Source: Eudorina sp. 2006-703-Eu-15 (Eukaryota; Chlorophyta; Chlorophyceae; Chlamydomonadales; Volvocaceae). Taken from it: a stretch of DNA of 64,000 nt. The DNA is taken from assembly GCA_003117195.1 (NCBI GenBank), contig BDSI01000027.1:62001-126000 (forward strand), given 5' to 3'. Below the pieces are notes generated by a model, which made no database searches, was not told where the DNA came from, and was given only the letters and a program-made list of their open reading frames with translations. How positions within the stretch are numbered: the first letter of the stretch is position 1; every line of letters begins with the position of its first letter. Both the position numbers and the translations under genes were made by a program. Positions 58,247 through 64,000 of this stretch are shown piece by piece.

Positions 58247-61200
58247 CTAGTGTCCCGCCGCGCCTCCCGGCTTCCTGCTGTTGGCGGCCGCCACCCTGCT
58301 GCCCCACTCGAGCAGCTCCTTGCTGCAGTCGTCGCGGTGGGTCACCACCATGATGAAGCACAGCTCGCCGCGGCGCTGTACGGCCTCGGAGATGGCGGCC
58401 TCCAGCTCCAACTCAGTGCGGGCCTGGGGGGAGTAGCGGGCGGGCGGGAGGGCGTGAGAGCGCGTCTACCGTAGGCCCCCGAGTCATACTGCCTGCTCTG
58501 CACCTGCCCGGACCCCGACCTCTGAAGCGACCCCGACCTCCTCCCGCCGCATCCATCCGTGCATCTATCCACTCGGCCACACACACACACATACACCCAG
58601 CTGCGTACCTCGGCGGTCCACAGCTTGCCCTCGCCGTTCTGCAGCGCCCGCACGAAACCCGTGTAGTCCCAGTTCTTGATCACGTTGTACGGCCTGTACG
58701 GCAGGGATCACGGCAAGACATGGAGAATCACTGGTCGGTGTCCTGACGTTCCGGCTGTCCCTGACCGCAGGCGCTAAACAACCCTTCACACGACCTTGCT
58801 ATCTCCGTTCGGCTTCAGGTAGCTTCCAGGCCCAGCTGCTCGCGTTTCGCCATTCACCTACCGTTTCCCATCCTACCCTTTCAGCCTCCCGACCCGCCAC
58901 TCTCCCCCATTTGCTGGTCCCCCTCTCCTCCGCCTGGCCCTCCCCGCCCCCCGTCTAGCCATGCCCTCTTCCCCCGCCCCCGCCCCGCTCACCCGTCGTG
59001 GATCTCCACCTCGATGGTGTATCCTCCGTTGTTGATGAGGAAGATGATGGGGTCCACTCCGTAGCGCATCATGGTGCTCACCTCCTGGGCCGTCATCTGG
59101 AAGGAGCCGTCGCCGATACACGCCACCACACGGCGATCGGGGTGGGACTGCCGCTCGGCGCAGCAGTAACCCAGTACGGCACCCACCGACCAGCCGATGG
59201 AGCCGTACCGCATCTGAAGCTCGTACCTTTCAAGGCGGGCAAGTGGCGGGCGGCAAGCGGCAGGGTGGGTTGGGGAGCGCATGGCGCAGGCCAGGGGCCA
59301 ACCAAGGAAGGCCTGTCTGCCGCGACACGTGGGCGTAACCTTGCGACGGAGGACCGCCTCCCTGGTCCCTGCGCCTGCGAGCCCTCGAGGAGATGTGATG
59401 GGACACAGCTGCCCCTCTGGGGCGTTGTGTGGGATGGAACTGCCCCGTGTTTGAAGGGCCCGCTGCCGGGTCGGCTTCCTCATCCCCGGCGGTACGGCAA
59501 GCCGCCCCCACTCACTCGGCCCCCGGCGGCAGCTTGAGCTTGAGGGTGTTGAACCAGGAGTCGCCCACCTCGCTGATGAGGGAGGTGGTGGGGGTCAGCA
59601 TGTGCTGCGTGGGGGTAGGGTTTAGGGGAGGACGCGGGGCGGTGGGTCCTTAGAAACTCTAGGGGCAATACAGCCTCAGTAAACAACCTCATCCTCAGCG
59701 CCATGTGTCCTTTATGTCCCCCAGGGAGCGCACATGGCCCATGGCTCGGCCAACCGTACCTGGATGTGCTTGAACAGCACATTGGTCCGCAGCATCTCGC
59801 CCTCCTTCTGAGTCGGAGGCTCCGTCGGCGGCAGCACGATGCGCTTGTACATGGTCAGACCTGCGGCGGCAGCGCAGCACCCCCGGGGGCAGACAGACAG
59901 ACAGACAGACAGACAGCAAGACGTACAATGAGGGTACAATGTCACAGACGGCAACACGGCAAATATGGCACGATGAGGCACACGACTACGACGGCGGGGT
60001 CAGTAAGGCCCTCCTTCCCAAGGCCTGCGTCCTTGCCGCACGGGCGCTGTCATGCTGCCGCCACGCCCGCCACAGTTACCGCTACGCAGCAACGGTCCAG
60101 GGGACCACGGCTAAATATGTCGGTGCTTACGAGCCACTCCGCGGCTTTTCAGCGACTATATAATTAGGCTTACTCTGCACTTCTTCCATACCGCAACTTA
60201 ACCTCTCTGAAACACCTGCATTCGTCCATTTGATCCAGCGACCCGCAACGGAATCCCCATGAATCACTTTCGCGACCCAGCGCAGGCACGCGGAGCCAAA
60301 CAACTCAAGGGGCGGGCCCGCACCCGTGTCGTTGGGCTTGACCCTGGCCGCCAGCGCCTCCAGGAAGTCCGACATCACCACACAGCCAAACGTGTGGCCG
60401 TTGCAGATGGTGACCCGGTTGTTGTCCACCCGGATCATCTGGGGGCCGGGGGAGGGAGGGGTAGTGCGGGAAGGAACAGATGGAGCGTCCAGGCAGGGGC
60501 CCGCCGCGGATGAAGCGGACGATGCGTGCAGGAATGCAGCCAATGCGCTTTATGTCGAGCCCAGACTGCCCTTGCGGCCCGGCCGACAATGGCGGCCACA
60601 GCCACCGTAAGGCGGGCCATGTCGCACAAAAGAGTTGGTAGGCAGGGCAACACAAATGCACTGATGCTGCACATTGTTGACTGCCAGGCGTCCCGTCACG
60701 ACATGCTGTGGACTCCCCTGGAGCTCAGCCCCACCGCGGCACCCCGCGCCGCACCTTCTCGGGCTTGAGCAGCAGCGAGTAGCCCACCGTCGAGTAGTCC
60801 GTCCACACTGCGTTCCACCAAGGTGCGGGTGCGGGTAGGAGAGTCAGGGATTGGAACAAGGCAGGAAAGGACAGGGGCCGGGCAAACAGGGCCTGAAGGT
60901 GCCGTGCCGCACTGCACTGCATCGAGGCCTGTCAGTGACCAGCCACCGGCGGCTGTGCACGACGTCATCCGCAGACGTCGGTGGGCGACATGATGAATCG
61001 GCGGATACGACACCGATGCGGGTGTCGTACCTCGCGTGTGCTCGTGAACCAGCAAGGCAGTTTCCGGTACACGTGCATTGCAACCCGATCCCCCATTCGG
61101 ATCCGATTGCTCCCGGGGCGCCAAACGTGCCGTACTCTGTTCCACGCACTCAGGGCCGACCGCCATGCTCACCTCCGCCGACGCACACCACCACATCGGA

Positions 61201-63730
61201 GCTCTCCACCACCTCGCAGGTGCAGGAGCTGCTGACGGCTCCCCAGTACATGCCGATGTACCTGCGTGGGGCGGCGGAGCAAACCAGTGATGTCAGACGG
61301 AAGCACAGCAGTAAAATCAGACCGGCGCACAGCGGCGGGCGCCGCCGACCACACAGCGACCGGCGCCCCCATCCTGTCACAATGAATTGGGTTCATTTGG
61401 GCCTTTCCTTCACACCATCCTGGCATGGGCCAACCCTCCGTTGGCGATTCGCATTTGCAGGGTTAACCGACGCGCGTCATGCGGGGTGACTGGGGGTCTC
61501 ACAGCCCGCCGCGCCCACGGATCTTCCCGCTGCGTACAGCGGTCTCATGTGCTGATTGTTGTCTTGCTTCCATGGTCGGTGCCTATCCATCCCTTCTTCG
61601 GGTGCGCGTACTGCAAACGAACCGCTTATGCTCACTGTTCGTGGTCCTCCGGGAACATGCCCTTGGCGTCCGGCATGACCGCCACCGGGTACTTGGACGC
61701 GTTGGCCAGCTGCAGCACGGCGGACCGGACCCGGCCGGGGCGGGTGCGGACGCCTGGGGGCGGGGGCGTGGGCGGGCGGGGGTGCGGGCAGGCGACAGGG
61801 GAGCGGCGGAGGACATCTGTGTGGGGGCTCCGCTCAAAGCATTGTTCGTTCGTTTGTGGGAGCGCGCTTTTTGAGGGGGTCAGCAAGTGCCCAAATCACC
61901 ATCGCAATCCGGCATGCAGGACCAGCACGCTCACCCAACCCAAGAGACCAACCCTACCGCCCTCACCAACCCACATCCCCACCATCGCCCCTCTCACCCG
62001 GCAACAGGACCGGCTTGACCGCCTTGCCCAAGACCTCGAGCGCCGCGTCCACAGCCGCCTCCAGGGAGGCCTTGTTGGTGTGGTCCGTCTTCAGCGCGTA
62101 CGGCACCGGCGGGCGGGCGAAGCTGGGGTGCGTCAGATCCGCCAGGTTGCCTGCGCGGGACGGGAGGGGCAGGAGGAGGGGCGGCCAGTCAGACCACGGG
62201 CCCCAGGAGGGCTCCGACGGCCGACGATCGACGCAGCTTTCACGCCGGTGGTCGCCACCCGGGCGAGACGGCCGGAGGGAACGGCGCTGGGCCCTCAGAC
62301 GGTAACAGACCTCAGGCAGCAGACCCACGCCGTAACAACTGCATCGCTACACACGCCCGCGCGCGCGTTTTCCCGTTCTGCGCCAAGCACTCCCCACACC
62401 ACACACATCCACCCTGCCGTACCCTGCCGTACACTCACATGCGACCTCGATGTACACGGGCTTGCGCCGCAGCAGCGCCTCGCTGATGGCCGTGTCCAAC
62501 TGCATGTACGCGTCCTCGATGTGCTGGATCACCACCTGCAGGGCGGGACCGGAGCACCGCACGATCCGGTGTCCCAGCCAGATGTGTACGTGGAGCCGTT
62601 AACACGGGTACGTAGGCAATCGCGGTGCCCCACCATGGCGCCGCACATGCCCCACCGATGCATTCCCGGCCACCTGGGGCTCGACCGCCGCAATGGCCGG
62701 ACGGAAACCCTTCGACACTGTGCCCATGCCGCACCCGTTTCTGTGGTGTCGCTGCGGGCCGTCAAGCGCCGTCAGGGCCCTCGTGCGTGCCATTGCCAAG
62801 CTTCCCTACTTGTGATCCACACCATTGACCCACATCCCCATTAAGTTGCGACCTGTGATTGTACGATATCCAGCCGTGGAAAGAGCGTTCTATAACCCAA
62901 AAGCCCGGTAAGCTGGTCCCGGTGAGCAAGCCCGAACAGGACCACTCAGCCCACCTGGCAGCAGGTGCACTCCTGAAAAGCCCGCAGCTGCTGGCCGTAG
63001 TCGCTCAGGCCGGTGGTGTGGTGCAGGATATGGTTCGAGGCGTGGTCGAGCGAGTTGGGTCCACCGGAGATGACGATCAGCGGCAGGTCCTCCGAGTAGG
63101 CGCCCGCCACCGCATTGATCGCACTGAAGCCTGGGGTTGCGAAAGTCAAGGCGGGACGTCCTTAAGTGGGGCTATCTAAGTGTACGTGAGAGATGCGCAC
63201 AGACAGCACTATTTGGCGTTTCGTTAGGGTTCGTTGCGGTTCGTTGCCAGATGGTTCTCTGTTGGTCGTGCCATTAGTTTGTATTCTGCCATCAGCCAAA
63301 TCCGAAGTCGACTGGGCCGCCCCGCGGTCACTGGAGGTGCCCCCTCACCTCCCACGCAGAAGGTGACGCACACGCAGCCCACGCCCCGCTTGCGCGCGTA
63401 GCCGTCCGCCGCGTACCCCGCGTTGAGCTCGTTGCAGCACCACACCATGTTGAGGTCGGGCTGCTTGAGCAGCTGATCAAGCAGCAGCAGGTTGAAGTCA
63501 CCTGGAGGGGAGGACGAGGCAGGGGGAGGGGCCGTCGGTGGAATGGGATGCTGGGTTGCGCGGTGACGCGCGGGTGCGGTTAGGTTGTAGGGGTCCAGAG
63601 GGCCCTATTCCTTGCTTCCGGTGGTCCCGTAGACCTAAAATACCACGCTGCGAAAAGGTATTGCACTTACCTGGAACAGCAAAGCATGTTGTGCAGCCAA
63701 TCTCCACCAGACGATTCGCTATGTGCACAC
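58247..63730 (-). CDS. PDC: Pyruvate decarboxylase (5' partial)
   Basis: ThDP- and Mg-dependent enzyme that turns pyruvate into acetaldehyde and CO2 in fermentation. Fourteen visible exons, all phase-matched: 63730-63671, 63501-63349, 63130-62955, 62535-62439, 62150-61998, 61753-61636, 61261-61173, 60807-60755, 60438-60324, 59860-59760, 59604-59516, 59226-58993, 58693-58609, 58423-58247; 566 aa. The first exon(s), with the start and any targeting peptide, lie beyond 64000. Conserved features: FAVPGDFN (Asp of the active site), [16 protein letters not shown] (catalytic Glu), ILHHTTG (His pair), [19 protein letters not shown] up to FLINNGG (GDG...NN cofactor motif), [13 protein letters not shown] (second catalytic Glu), and the ending [16 protein letters not shown]. 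All key residues are present, so it should be active. The 58-residue last exon ends at a TAG. Confidence 0.97.
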
Positions 63731-64000
63731 CTGCGACGCAAGTGAATGACAGCCGCGAATTGTATGTGATAACTACAACGTGGAGAGCACCGTTAGGTAA
63801 CGTGGGCTTGCAAGTATTCCGTGTCGAGCCGTGGTTTTCGACTGTTGGGACAACGGTGTAGCGTGTGTTGCCAACGTCCCCGGATGCGCACAATACTGGG
63901 CAAGTAAAAACGAAGGCTATTCAGTTCTGATAGCGTCAAACCAACACGGAATGTCTAGCCGACTGAGACTCGCTGGCCCCGAGGTCCATCAAACACATGA
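63731..64000. other. Probable intron upstream of the first visible PDC exon
   Basis: The visible exon begins in mid-codon (two bases), and no donor in a suitable phase with PDC-like sequence is found before the window edge on the - strand, so this stretch is most likely intronic. Confidence 0.6.

Overview
The window is nuclear DNA from a volvocine green alga (Chlamydomonas/Gonium/Volvox-type). The evidence is GC-rich, intron-dense genes with GT-AG introns of about 70-600 bp, proteins full of Ala, Gln and Gly homopolymers, TGTAA polyadenylation motifs, and many minisatellites between genes. Most listed ORFs are not genes. I rebuilt gene models by joining exons whose splice phases agree; no database search was possible.

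Left part (1-28519), all on the + strand: (i) the 3' part of a SECIS-binding protein 2 (SBP2) homologue with an L7Ae RNA-binding domain and two U1/JAZ-like zinc fingers; (ii) a 15-exon gene of about 2056 aa with an unrecognised N-terminal module, at least seven ankyrin repeats, a coiled coil, a Cys/His-rich region, an RRM-like segment and two PAM2-like motifs; (iii) a Y_phosphatase3-type tyrosine phosphatase with a CX5R active site.

Middle part (28520-41470): gene-poor. It holds two diverged copies of a dispersed repeat around a 19-bp minisatellite, a 5.2-kb array of about seven near-identical 752-757-bp units, two further minisatellites and one orphan SDR-like exon.

Right part (41471-64000): COX16 (-) divergent from a PAN/Apple-type membrane-anchored protein (+), a Pro/Gly-rich membrane protein (-), a doubtful small membrane-protein locus (-), an AT-hook-bearing 742-aa protein (+), TRAPPC2L (-) with a GC-AG intron, and pyruvate decarboxylase (-), complete except for its first exon(s), which lie beyond the right edge.

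The genes are unrelated housekeeping or lineage-specific functions, as is normal for an algal chromosome: selenoprotein synthesis, possible mRNA-linked regulation, mitochondrial complex IV assembly, vesicle tethering and fermentation. No operon-like system, CRISPR array, rRNA or convincing tRNA was seen.
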